Assembly: GCA_014305015.1 (NCBI GenBank)
Contig: JACRUB010000145.1
Coordinates: 1-9,636, forward strand
From: Vulcanimicrobiota bacterium
GTDB lineage: Bacteria > Vulcanimicrobiota > Vulcanimicrobiia > Vulcanimicrobiales > Vulcanimicrobiaceae
Reading direction: 5' to 3'
Length of the DNA stretch: 9,636 nucleotides
A program made the position numbers and the translations under genes. The notes under the pieces are model-generated. The model did not search any database, was not told where the DNA came from, and worked only from the letters and a program-made list of their open reading frames with translations. How positions within the stretch are numbered: the first letter of the stretch is position 1; every line of letters begins with the position of its first letter. Of this stretch, positions 1 to 5,982 are shown piece after piece.

Positions 1-1
1 G

Positions 2-517
2 ATCAAATCGCACCACAACGTGGGCGGCTTGCCAGAGAACATGGCGCTGCAACTGATCGAACCGCTGCGCTCGCTTTTTAAAGATGAAGTTCGCGAGGTC
101 GGCCGGGTTCTCGGATTGCCCGCGCACATCGTCGAGCGGCAACCGTTTCCAGGACCGGGTTTGGCCGTGCGCGTACTTGGTGCGGTCTCCGAAGAGCGGC
201 TTACGATTCTGCGCGACGCGGACGCCATCGTGCGCGAAGAGATTGATGGAGCAACACTCGATCCTAAGCCGTGGCAGTACTTTGCGGTCCTGACTCCGCT
301 TATGAGCGTCGGTGTCATGGGTGACGGCCGCACGTATGCGAACTTAGTTGCCGTTCGCGCCATTACCAGCGAAGACGGCATGACCGCCGACTGGGCGCGC
401 CTGCCGCACGCACTGCTCGAGCGAATTAGTACGCGCATCGTCAATGAAGTCTCCGGCGTAAACCGCGTCGCCTACGACATCACCTCAAAGCCGCCATCAA
501 CCGTCGAATGGGAGTAA
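2..517 (+). CDS. guaA: GMP synthase (glutamine-hydrolysing), C-terminal part
   Basis: This is the last 171 residues of GuaA, which aminates XMP to GMP with glutamine and ATP in the cytoplasm. The gene is cut by the left window edge, and the first whole codon is at base 2. Family signatures in order are IKSHHNVGGLPE, the PFPGPGLAVR loop, VGVMGDGRTY, TSEDGMTADWARLP, and the diagnostic C-terminus YDITSKPPSTVEWE. They belong to the ATP-pyrophosphatase tail and the C-terminal dimerisation/XMP-binding domain. The N-terminal glutamine amidotransferase domain and the ATP-binding P-loop must lie upstream, since whole GuaA proteins are about 510-525 residues. The frame ends in TAA, 54 bases before purD on the same strand, so cotranscription is possible. 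Nothing in the visible part is damaged. Identification is near certain. Confidence 0.97.
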   Translation: MKSHHNVGGLPENMALQLIEPLRSLFKDEVREVGRVLGLPAHIVERQPFPGPGLAVRVLGAVSEERLTILRDADAIVREEIDGATLDPKPWQYFAVLTPLMSVGVMGDGRTYANLVAVRAITSEDGMTADWARLPHALLERISTRIVNEVSGVNRVAYDITSKPPSTVEWE

Positions 518-531
518 CGCCCGCGCACATT

Positions 532-560
532 GTCACCCTGAGCCTGTCGAAGGGTGTTAC
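532..560. repeat. Short dispersed intergenic repeat with imperfect hairpin
   Basis: The guaA-purD gap holds a CACCCT arm (534-539) and an AGGGTG arm (551-556) around an 11-base loop, GAGCCTGTCGA. From memory, this CCCTGAGCCTGTCGAAGGG word recurs between genes in many high-G+C environmental genomes. When miscalled as coding on the reverse strand it gives peptides such as LRQAQGDN, as it would here. It could end or attenuate guaA transcription, but no T-run follows the hairpin, so a classical intrinsic terminator is doubtful. The family assignment rests on recall, not a search. Confidence 0.5.
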
Positions 561-571
561 TGTAGTATAAA

Positions 572-1849
572 ATGAGAATTCTCGTTGTTGGAAACGGCGC
601 ACGTGAAGATGCGCTCTCGTGGCGGCTTGCGCAATCGCCTTCGTGCAGTGCTATTTTTGCGGCACCGGGAAATGCGGGCACCGCAAGTCGCGGTGAGAAT
701 TGGGATTGTCCCGCAACCAACGGCAAGAAACTCGCGCATCTCTGCGTCGATAACAATATCGATCTTGTCGTACTCGGTCCGGAGACCGCGATCGCTGCCG
801 GCGTTGCGGACCAGCTTCGCGAGCGCGGCATCGTGACGTTCGGCCCGAGCCGCTCGAGCGGGCGGCTTGAATCCAGTAAGATATTCTCGAAGAAATTCAT
901 GGAACGTCACGGCGTTCCGACGGCAAATGCGGTTGTTATGCACACACTCGAGACCGCGCTCAAGGCACTAGAAGCATGGCCCGGTGGTTGCGTTGTAAAA
1001 GCCGACGGCCTGGCGGCCGGCAAGGGTGTCGTTGTAACCGAGGATGCGCTCACGGCACGCGCGGTCGTCACCGATTGGTATGCGAACAATCGTGTGCCTG
1101 GCGGCGGCACCGGAGTTCTGCTGGAAGAAAAACTTGCAGGGCGCGAAGTCAGCATGTTTGCGCTCTGCGACGGCCGCGCAATGTTGCCGTTCGCCGCCGC
1201 ATGCGACTATAAGCGCGCCGGTGACGGCGATACGGGACCAAATACCGGCGGCATGGGCGCGTATTCTCCGCCGTCGGAACTTCCCAAAGATATGTTCGAT
1301 CAAGTGCGCGAGAAAATTCTTGCCCCGGTCTTACGCGGATTGCTCGCCGAGGGCGAAACCTACGTAGGCGTGCTGTACTGCGGATTGATGTGGACTGAGC
1401 GTGGGCCGCAGGTTATCGAATTCAACGTGCGTTTCGGCGATCCCGAAACACAGGTACTCATGCCGCTTATGAGCGGCGATTTTGCGCAGCTGCTTAAATC
1501 CTGCGCCGACGGTGCGATCGATGCCAGCGTGGCGCGCCTCTCGCAGCAGTCGTGTGTCGGGGTCGTGTTGGCCTCGGACGGCTATCCGAAAACGAGTACG
1601 CCGCTCGCAGGCCTTCCCGCCACATTTGAGTTGGAAGAAAACTCCCAGGCCTTTTGGGGCGGCTCTGTTTTGCGCGATGGCAAAGTTGATGTTAACGGCG
1701 GCCGCGTTCTAACGGTGGCTGCAACGGGTCCGACTGTTCCATCCGCTCGCGCATCTGCCTATGATGCCGTTCGCAAGATCGCCGAACAACTCGATAAGGC
1801 CGGCGCGAGCTTGACCCACCGTACGGACATCGCCAAAGACATCCCCTGA
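572..1849 (+). CDS. purD: Phosphoribosylamine-glycine ligase (GAR synthetase)
   Basis: PurD joins glycine to phosphoribosylamine using ATP, the second step of de novo purine synthesis. The 425-residue length is normal for the family. The N-domain starts at once with MRILVVGNGARED (1-13) and APGNAGTA (31-38). The ATP-grasp core shows VVKADGLAAGKGVVV (141-155), the GDGDTGPNTGGMGAYSP segment (217-233) and the metal/ATP-binding NVRFGDPETQVLMPL (285-299). The start is fixed by the conserved beta-strand beginning at residue 2. No Shine-Dalgarno sequence precedes it: the bases before ATG are TGTAGTATAAA, so leaderless or weak initiation is possible. One oddity is the usual GGREHA word of the N-domain, which reads GAREDA here (His to Asp). 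It lies 54 bases after guaA on the same strand. purF follows after the BI-1 gene. Confidence 0.96.
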   Translation: MRILVVGNGAREDALSWRLAQSPSCSAIFAAPGNAGTASRGENWDCPATNGKKLAHLCVDNNIDLVVLGPETAIAAGVADQLRERGIVTFGPSRSSGRLESSKIFSKKFMERHGVPTANAVVMHTLETALKALEAWPGGCVVKADGLAAGKGVVVTEDALTARAVVTDWYANNRVPGGGTGVLLEEKLAGREVSMFALCDGRAMLPFAAACDYKRAGDGDTGPNTGGMGAYSPPSELPKDMFDQVREKILAPVLRGLLAEGETYVGVLYCGLMWTERGPQVIEFNVRFGDPETQVLMPLMSGDFAQLLKSCADGAIDASVARLSQQSCVGVVLASDGYPKTSTPLAGLPATFELEENSQAFWGGSVLRDGKVDVNGGRVLTVAATGPTVPSARASAYDAVRKIAEQLDKAGASLTHRTDIAKDIP

Positions 1850-1862
1850 TTTGACCGCCGTT

Positions 1863-1885
1863 AATCCCGCGCACGCAGCGGGTTA
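1863..1885 (+). terminator. Possible purD transcript-end hairpin
   Basis: Fourteen bases after the purD stop, CCCGC (1866-1870) pairs with GCGGG (1878-1882) around a 7-base loop, GCACGCA. TAA and TTA flanks extend the stem by three A-T pairs if one T is bulged. The following bases, TGTCTGAGCG, lack a real T-tract, so this may be a weak or factor-assisted terminator, or just a transcript-stabilising hairpin. Confidence 0.35.
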
Positions 1886-1982
1886 TGTCTGAGCGCATGT
1901 TTGACCGCATTTGAAATTGATCCGGTTATCGATCTTTTTGCGTAAGACTTATGGCTGAACCCTGCGGATGGCTTTAGCATGG

Positions 1983-1998
1983 TCGAACAGATGTTCGA
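1983..1998. promoter_or_regulatory. LexA/DinR-type SOS operator
   Basis: TCGAACAGATGTTCGA is a perfect inverted repeat with 7-base arms and a 2-base centre. It matches the actinobacterial SOS box TCGAAC-N4-GTTCGA at all fixed positions. It also matches the Bacillus DinR/LexA consensus CGAACRNRYGTTYG. It ends 38 bases before the likely start codon of the BI-1 family gene, a usual place for a repressor site overlapping a promoter. Chance occurrence of twelve fixed bases in under 10 kb is very unlikely. Binding by a LexA protein of this organism is inferred, since no lexA is in the window. Confidence 0.7.
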
Positions 1999-2027
1999 TA
2001 GCAACTTTCAGGCCGCTTCGAAGTTGT

Positions 2028-2033
2028 AAGGAG
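2028..2033 (+). promoter_or_regulatory. Ribosome binding site of BI-1 gene
   Basis: AAGGAG stands 3 bases before ATG 2037. It decides the start in favour of 2037 rather than the upstream in-frame ATG at 1968. The spacing is shorter than ideal but the core is a full match to anti-Shine-Dalgarno. Confidence 0.65.
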
Positions 2034-2036
2034 TAT

Positions 2037-2696
2037 ATGGCACTCAGTTATCAGGCCGCGGGACGCGTCCACGCGGCATCCACTCAGTCGCTCCTCGGTC
2101 AGGTTCTGGGCATCACAGGTCTTGGTTTGTTGGTGACGGCGCTGGCCGCGTATTTCATGCAGGGCATAAGCCTCGGTATTTTCGGCTGGGTCGCATTTTT
2201 TATCGGCTTCGGCCTGCTGTTTGCGATTAATGCGGTCCGCGAAAACGAAGCGCTCGCGCTCGTGCTTTATTATGTTTTCACGTTCTTGCAAGGCATCTGG
2301 ATTGCGCCCGTTATCGGCTCATATGTACGCGCAATCGGACCGGGCGTCGTCTATCAAGCAGCGGTAACGACTGGCGTAGGGATGCTTGCCTTGGCGGTCA
2401 TCGTTTATGCAACGGGGATCGACTTCCGCCGCTTTCAAGGCATCGCATTCATCGCACTTCTCGCCTTGGTACTCGTCGGAATCATCTCCGCTTTCACGCA
2501 TTGGGTCCACCCGACGGTCTACGCTTGGGCAACGCTTGCCATCTTTACGCTCTTGGTGCTGATCGACTTCACCCGCATTAAGGCGGGTGGTGATGGTTAC
2601 ACCCCCGTGCAAATGGCTCTCCAGCTGTACCTTGACGCGATCAATATCTTCCTTGCTTTGCTCCAAATTTTCGGAGGCGGCCGCAGCCGGGACTGA
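2037..2696 (+). CDS. Bax inhibitor-1 (TMBIM/YccA-like) family membrane protein
   Basis: This is a 219-residue, highly hydrophobic protein with about seven membrane segments: roughly 24-41, 46-66, 74-94, 105-125, 135-153, 160-178 and a semi-polar last helix at 195-213. The order, the length and the C-terminal LYLDAINIFLALLQIFGG are typical of the Bax inhibitor-1 family. Members act in the inner membrane as pH-dependent calcium leak channels (BsYetJ) or as FtsH-associated factors (E. coli YccA). Two acidic residues in the last helices, D177 in LIDFTRI and D200 in LYLDAINIF, sit about where the BsYetJ Asp pair lies. The precise substrate cannot be told. ATG 2037 was chosen because of the AAGGAG site and because homology-like sequence begins there. 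A LexA-type operator lies immediately upstream, suggesting damage-inducible expression. It sits between purD and purF, with no chemical link to purines. Confidence 0.88.
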   Translation: MALSYQAAGRVHAASTQSLLGQVLGITGLGLLVTALAAYFMQGISLGIFGWVAFFIGFGLLFAINAVRENEALALVLYYVFTFLQGIWIAPVIGSYVRAIGPGVVYQAAVTTGVGMLALAVIVYATGIDFRRFQGIAFIALLALVLVGIISAFTHWVHPTVYAWATLAIFTLLVLIDFTRIKAGGDGYTPVQMALQLYLDAINIFLALLQIFGGGRSRD

Positions 2697-2734
2697 TGGG
2701 GTGACACAATGCGCAGCCGGGAGGCCGCCCGCGG

Positions 2735-2743
2735 TGTTAGAAT
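2735..2743 (+). promoter_or_regulatory. Candidate extended -10 promoter of purF
   Basis: TGTTAGAAT fits an extended -10 element: TG, one base, then TAGAAT with one mismatch to TATAAT. A start near 2750 would give a leader of about 28 bases containing GAGGTGGG. No good -35 is visible at 17 bases. It is plausible because purF follows an unrelated membrane gene by 82 bases, but it rests on sequence likeness only. Confidence 0.33.
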
Positions 2744-2778
2744 GAGGGAGATGATGACGCGAGGTGGGCCGGGCTAAC

Positions 2779-4146
2779 ATGTGCGGGATCACCGGAATTT
2801 TTGCGCCCGGTCACGATGCCGCGCGCCTGGCGTTCTTCGGCCTTTACGCGCTTCAGCACCGTGGGCAGGAGTCCGCGGGTATCGCCGTCTCCGACGGCGG
2901 CACCATTCGTTCGCATCGCGAAATGGGACTGCTCTCCGCCATTTTCGATGAAGAGATTCTCTCCGGCCTGAGCGGGCACATCGCAACCGGCCACACGCGC
3001 TATTCGACGAGCGGTTCATCCGTCGTCGTCAACGCCCAGCCCTTACTTGAGACCACCGAAATCGGCGACTTTGCTTTCGCTCACAACGGCAACCTCACGA
3101 ATACGGATGAGCTGCGCGATACTCTTTCGCCGACAACCATTCTGCAAGCTACCTCGGATTCCGAAGTCTTAGCAAAATTGATCGTCGAGTCCGACGGGCC
3201 GATGATGGAGCGCATCGCCTCCATCATGAATCGCGCCCGCGGCGCCTACTCGGTCGTCCTGTGCACGCGAGACCAGCTCTTCGCATTCCGCGATCCATGG
3301 GGCGTGCGACCCTTATGCTTAGGCACTTATGGTGAAGGCGGGTTCGTCGTCGCCTCCGAGTCGTGCGCACTCGCAACACTTGGAGCGACCTACGTTCGAG
3401 ACATCGCGCCCGGGGAGATTTTGCAGATCGATAAGCACGGGCTTAAGAGCATCGTTGTACCGACCGACGAAGCCACCGGCCTTTGCATGTTCGAATACAT
3501 TTACTTCGCCCGTCCGGACTCGACGCTCAACGGGCGCGCCATCTATATGGCGCGTCATGAAATGGGCAAAGAGCTCGCCAAAGAATATCCGGTCGAGGCC
3601 GATGTCGTGATGGCCGTTCCCGATTCTGCCATTCCGGGTGGTCTCGGTTATGCGCAGCAGAGCGGGTTGCCCTTCGTCGAAGGCTTGATAAAGAACCGTT
3701 ATATCGGGCGAACGTTTATTTCTCCGGACCCAACAATGCGGGCTCGCGGCGTGCAACTCAAATTCAATCCGGTGGTGGAGAATCTCAAAGATCACCGGGT
3801 CGTTGTCGTAGACGATTCGATCGTGCGAGGCACGACGACGCCACGCATTGTACAGCTTCTGCGTGATGCGGGCGCAAAGGAAGTGCACGTGCGCATCACC
3901 TCACCGCCCATTAAGCATCCGTGCTTCCTCGGTGTTGATATGGCTACGTACGACGAACTCATTGCAGCCAATTATACGGTCGACGAGATTCGTCAGAAAA
4001 TCGGGGCCGATACCCTGGGCTACTTGAGTCTTGACGCCCTAATCCGGGCGACGGGGCGCAAACGTGAAGAGATGTGCCTCGGATGTCTGACCGGTGCCTA
4101 TCCAAATGTGCCGGCGGCACACCAATCAAGAGAGCTCGCAGTCTAA
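2779..4146 (+). CDS. purF: Amidophosphoribosyltransferase (glutamine PRPP amidotransferase)
   Basis: PurF makes 5-phosphoribosylamine from PRPP and glutamine, the committed step of purine synthesis. From ATG 2779 the protein is 455 residues, the usual size. The start places the nucleophile Cys2 right after Met (MCGITGIF), which suits exposure by Met removal. A GTG at 2764 would add five residues and would then need a propeptide cleavage. The Ntn glutaminase half shows LQHRGQESAG, GHTRYSTSG (71-79) and HNGNL (102-106). The transferase half shows the PRPP loop VVVVDDSIVRGTT (341-353). Cysteines 236 (CMFEYIYFARPDS), 382 (HPCFLGVD), 433 and 436 (CLGCLTGAYP) match the four 4Fe-4S ligands of B. subtilis PurF, so this is the iron-sulfur, oxygen-sensitive type. 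AMP/GMP feedback is expected from the family. GAGG at 2761-2764 is a distant ribosome site. The GGDEF gene starts 17 bases downstream. Confidence 0.97.
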   Translation: MCGITGIFAPGHDAARLAFFGLYALQHRGQESAGIAVSDGGTIRSHREMGLLSAIFDEEILSGLSGHIATGHTRYSTSGSSVVVNAQPLLETTEIGDFAFAHNGNLTNTDELRDTLSPTTILQATSDSEVLAKLIVESDGPMMERIASIMNRARGAYSVVLCTRDQLFAFRDPWGVRPLCLGTYGEGGFVVASESCALATLGATYVRDIAPGEILQIDKHGLKSIVVPTDEATGLCMFEYIYFARPDSTLNGRAIYMARHEMGKELAKEYPVEADVVMAVPDSAIPGGLGYAQQSGLPFVEGLIKNRYIGRTFISPDPTMRARGVQLKFNPVVENLKDHRVVVVDDSIVRGTTTPRIVQLLRDAGAKEVHVRITSPPIKHPCFLGVDMATYDELIAANYTVDEIRQKIGADTLGYLSLDALIRATGRKREEMCLGCLTGAYPNVPAAHQSRELAV

Positions 4147-4154
4147 AACAAAAC

Positions 4155-4158
4155 GGAG
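4155..4158 (+). promoter_or_regulatory. Ribosome binding site of GGDEF gene
   Basis: GGAG lies 5 bases before ATG 4164, just past the purF stop. It supports this start over an in-frame ATG at 4074 that would overlap the purF 3' end by 73 bases and encode a non-hydrophobic, shadow-like extension. Confidence 0.65.
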
Positions 4159-4163
4159 TGTCC

Positions 4164-5039
4164 ATGCGCAATTACGCAACGCCGGCGGCTTTTTACTTTC
4201 TACCGGCGCAAGGGCGCACCGGAATGTTCCTCTCGTTCTGCGCGATTGTCGCTCTTGGTTATGTCACGTGGTCCGTCGAGTCGATTCACCTTAGCGTTCT
4301 TGCCATCGTGCCGCTCGCGACGTTTGTTTGGTTCAGCGGTTCGCGCGCCACGTATTGGCTCGCCATTGCGCAGGCGCTAGCTTTTACGTACTTCGACTAT
4401 TCAGGGCCTCAAGCGGCGCTTGTCAACACGCGTCTTGATGCGATTCTTACAGTACTCTGCTATCTTGCAGTCGTCGCGTTCATGCTGGCGGTACGGCGCG
4501 CAGTTCGAGAAGCGGCCTCGCTTCGCGAACAACTGGCCATCACTTCGGAGAACGCTTCGATTCAAGGCTGGCTTGCCGACCACGACGCGCTCACGAGCGC
4601 CGCAAACCGGCGCGCGTTCAAACGTGCCGTCATGCACGCAGCGGCATCCGCAAGCTTAACCGAATCACCCTTCGGCATCATTGTCGGCGATGTCGACAAC
4701 TTCAAAGAGATCAACACGCGTTTTGGGCATGCCGCCGGCGACCGGCTCTTGTGCACCCTGTTCGGGCGCGCACAGATCGCATGCGACGGCGCACTCGTCG
4801 GACGTCTGGACGGCGATCAATTCGGGGTGCTTTTTCCGGCGATCTCCTCCGACTTCCAACTCCTTGCGCTCGCGGATAAACTTTCACGCGAGTTGAGCGC
4901 CCCATATTTCATTGAAGAACAAGGCGTCCGGATTTCAGTGACGCTGTCGACCGCAATGTTTCCGGCCGACGCAAAAGACGCCGATGCGTTGCTGGAAATC
5001 GCAGAGAAAAAGCTCTACGAAGCCAAGCGGCGCTCCTAA
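4164..5039 (+). CDS. Membrane protein with degenerate GGDEF domain
   Basis: The 291-residue protein has a hydrophobic N-terminus of about four helices (21-36, 43-59, 63-79, 93-111) resembling the DUF4118/KdpD-like four-helix sensor module. A short charged linker (112-135) leads to a GGDEF domain (about 136-291). The domain keeps DALTSAANRRAF (141-152), the metal/nucleotide segment GDVDNFKEINTRFGHAAGD (175-193) and the C-terminal LYEAKRR. The signature loop, however, reads RLDGDQFGVL (214-223): GGDEF has become DGDQF, losing the first Gly and the fourth-position Glu needed in active diguanylate cyclases. No RxxD inhibitory site precedes it. I infer a GTP or c-di-GMP-related sensor or scaffold rather than a c-di-GMP synthase, although weak activity cannot be excluded. 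It begins 17 bases after purF and is probably cotranscribed with it. It converges on panB, 2 bases apart. Confidence 0.85.
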   Translation: MRNYATPAAFYFLPAQGRTGMFLSFCAIVALGYVTWSVESIHLSVLAIVPLATFVWFSGSRATYWLAIAQALAFTYFDYSGPQAALVNTRLDAILTVLCYLAVVAFMLAVRRAVREAASLREQLAITSENASIQGWLADHDALTSAANRRAFKRAVMHAAASASLTESPFGIIVGDVDNFKEINTRFGHAAGDRLLCTLFGRAQIACDGALVGRLDGDQFGVLFPAISSDFQLLALADKLSRELSAPYFIEEQGVRISVTLSTAMFPADAKDADALLEIAEKKLYEAKRRS

Positions 5040-5041
5040 GG

Positions 5042-5881
5042 TTAAGCGGGCGGAAAAGACCGCTCGCTGACGTCGTGCGCATATCTGGTGAGTGCGCTCA
5101 CCGTATCGGTTCGAAGGTCGGCATAACGCTTTGCGAACGACGGCGATTCCGGATAAAGGCCAAGCACGTCGTGAAGGACCAAGACTTGCGCGTCGCATGA
5201 CGGTCCGGAGCCGATGCCGACCGTTGGAATTCTAACGGTTTGCGTGATCTCGGCGGTGATTGCATGATCGACCACCTCAAGGACAACCGCGTATGCTCCC
5301 GCATCTTGCACCGCGCGTGCGTCTGCAAGCAACGCCTCGCGGTTGCTGCGCACTTTGTATCCCGGTCCGAGTCCGGCCGTTTGCGGAAGAAGTCCAATAT
5401 GCGCCATTACGGGAATTCCCGCACCCACAATCGCCTTGATGCGATCGGCTGCGCGAACGCCCCCTTCAATCTTTACGGAGGTAGCGCCGCCTTCTTGCAC
5501 CATGCGGGTTGCAGCCCGAATTGCGTCGGCGTCGCTGGCTTGATAGGTACCAAAAGGGAGATCGCTGACGATGTGCGCTTTGGAAGTTCCCCGGGCGACA
5601 GCCGCAGTATGATGCAACATATCATCGAGCGTGACGTGCGTCGTGGAGTCGTACCCTAAGACCACCATTCCAACCGAATCCCCGACCAACAAAACATCGA
5701 TACCCGCATCCTCGGCGCAGCGCGCAAACGGCGCATCGTACGCAGTGACGATCGCAAACGGCTGATTGCCTTTGCGGCGGCCAATATTCCCAGCGGTAAT
5801 GCGCCGCACGGCAGTTCTTTTTTGGGGGGCATCCGGACGCGCCTCCGCGGTATACGGGAGGCTGTCGATTGGAGGAAGCAC
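5042..5881 (-). CDS. panB: 3-methyl-2-oxobutanoate hydroxymethyltransferase (ketopantoate synthase)
   Basis: PanB transfers a hydroxymethyl group from methylenetetrahydrofolate to alpha-ketoisovalerate, making ketopantoate for pantothenate and CoA. At 279 residues it is slightly longer than E. coli PanB (264) because of an N-terminal tail of about 22 residues before RRITAGNIGRRKG. Family marks in order are VTAYDAPFA (45-53), the Mg-binding VGDSVGMV (66-73) with D68 and SDLPFGTY (106-113) with D107, VKIEGG with K137, and VLEVVDHAITAEIT with the presumed catalytic Glu202. VGIGSG follows. These match the known D45, D84, K112 and E181 of E. coli. The start is a GTG with no clear ribosome site. 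No better in-frame start was found, so the true N-terminus is uncertain. It lies downstream of pepA on the same strand with a 101-base gap. Other pan genes are absent from the window. Confidence 0.95.
   Translation of the reverse strand: MLPPIDSLPYTAEARPDAPQKRTAVRRITAGNIGRRKGNQPFAIVTAYDAPFARCAEDAGIDVLLVGDSVGMVVLGYDSTTHVTLDDMLHHTAAVARGTSKAHIVSDLPFGTYQASDADAIRAATRMVQEGGATSVKIEGGVRAADRIKAIVGAGIPVMAHIGLLPQTAGLGPGYKVRSNREALLADARAVQDAGAYAVVLEVVDHAITAEITQTVRIPTVGIGSGPSCDAQVLVLHDVLGLYPESPSFAKRYADLRTDTVSALTRYAHDVSERSFPPA
5045..5068. terminator. Hairpin at the convergent GGDEF/panB junction
   Basis: AGCGGGCGG (5045-5053) pairs with CCGCTCGCT (5060-5068) through nine pairs, one of them G-U, around the loop AAAAGA. 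It starts 6 bases past the GGDEF stop and covers the last codons of panB. With only 2 bases between the two genes there is no room for a separate terminator, so this stem may mark transcript ends in both directions. Neither side has a T-run, so intrinsic termination is uncertain. Confidence 0.33.
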
Positions 5882-5982
5882 GGTGATAGAACACTTTCGT
5901 GTGTCCGCCGTACTCCCTTTCGGTTTCTGCCGAAGAATAAGGGATGGGGTGGCAGGAGGACCGGGACGTGGGTTCCTTTCCG
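5882..5982 (-). other. Intergenic region pepA to panB with composite hairpin
   Basis: This 101-base gap carries a two-part stem. CCCTT (5915-5919) pairs with AAGGG (5939-5943), and TCGG (5920-5923) pairs with CCGA (5930-5933), with TTTCTG as loop and AGAAT bulged. Read on the minus strand it would follow pepA and precede panB. It lacks a clean T-run and could be a weak terminator or a processing stem. A small ACAC-GAAA-GTGT stem lies 10-21 bases upstream of the panB GTG. No convincing promoter is visible. Confidence 0.3.

Larger units (their letters stand above)
1850..2036. other. Intergenic region purD to BI-1 gene, with 9-bp direct repeat
   Basis: This 187-base non-coding stretch is the largest in the window. 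Besides the hairpin at 1863-1885 and the LexA-type operator at 1983-1998, it contains two copies of TTTGACCGC (1850-1858 and 1900-1908), spaced exactly 50 bases start to start. TTGACC in the second copy could serve as a -35 hexamer, but the best -10 at 17-base spacing (GGTTAT, 1924-1929) is poor. I do not claim a promoter. An in-frame ATG at 1968 would extend the downstream gene by 23 codons, but that extension has no membrane or BI-1 character and would run through the operator. Confidence 0.45.

Noticed and set aside
566..571. TATAAA before purD as a -10 box
   Set aside because: It touches the ATG, so transcription from it would begin inside the gene past the start codon.
472..900. 142-codon minus-strand frame spanning guaA end, repeat and purD start
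   Set aside because: It overlaps two proven genes. Its LRQAQGDN peptide comes from the intergenic repeat and is a known kind of false call.
1968..2036. 23-codon N-terminal extension of the BI-1 gene from ATG 1968
   Set aside because: It has no ribosome site and no family-like sequence, and it would encode through the LexA-type palindrome. ATG 2037 has AAGGAG.
3319..3888. 189-codon open frame on the minus strand
   Set aside because: It is fully antisense to purF, whose frame is proven by conserved motifs. The antisense translation shows no recognisable domain and is a typical high-G+C shadow.
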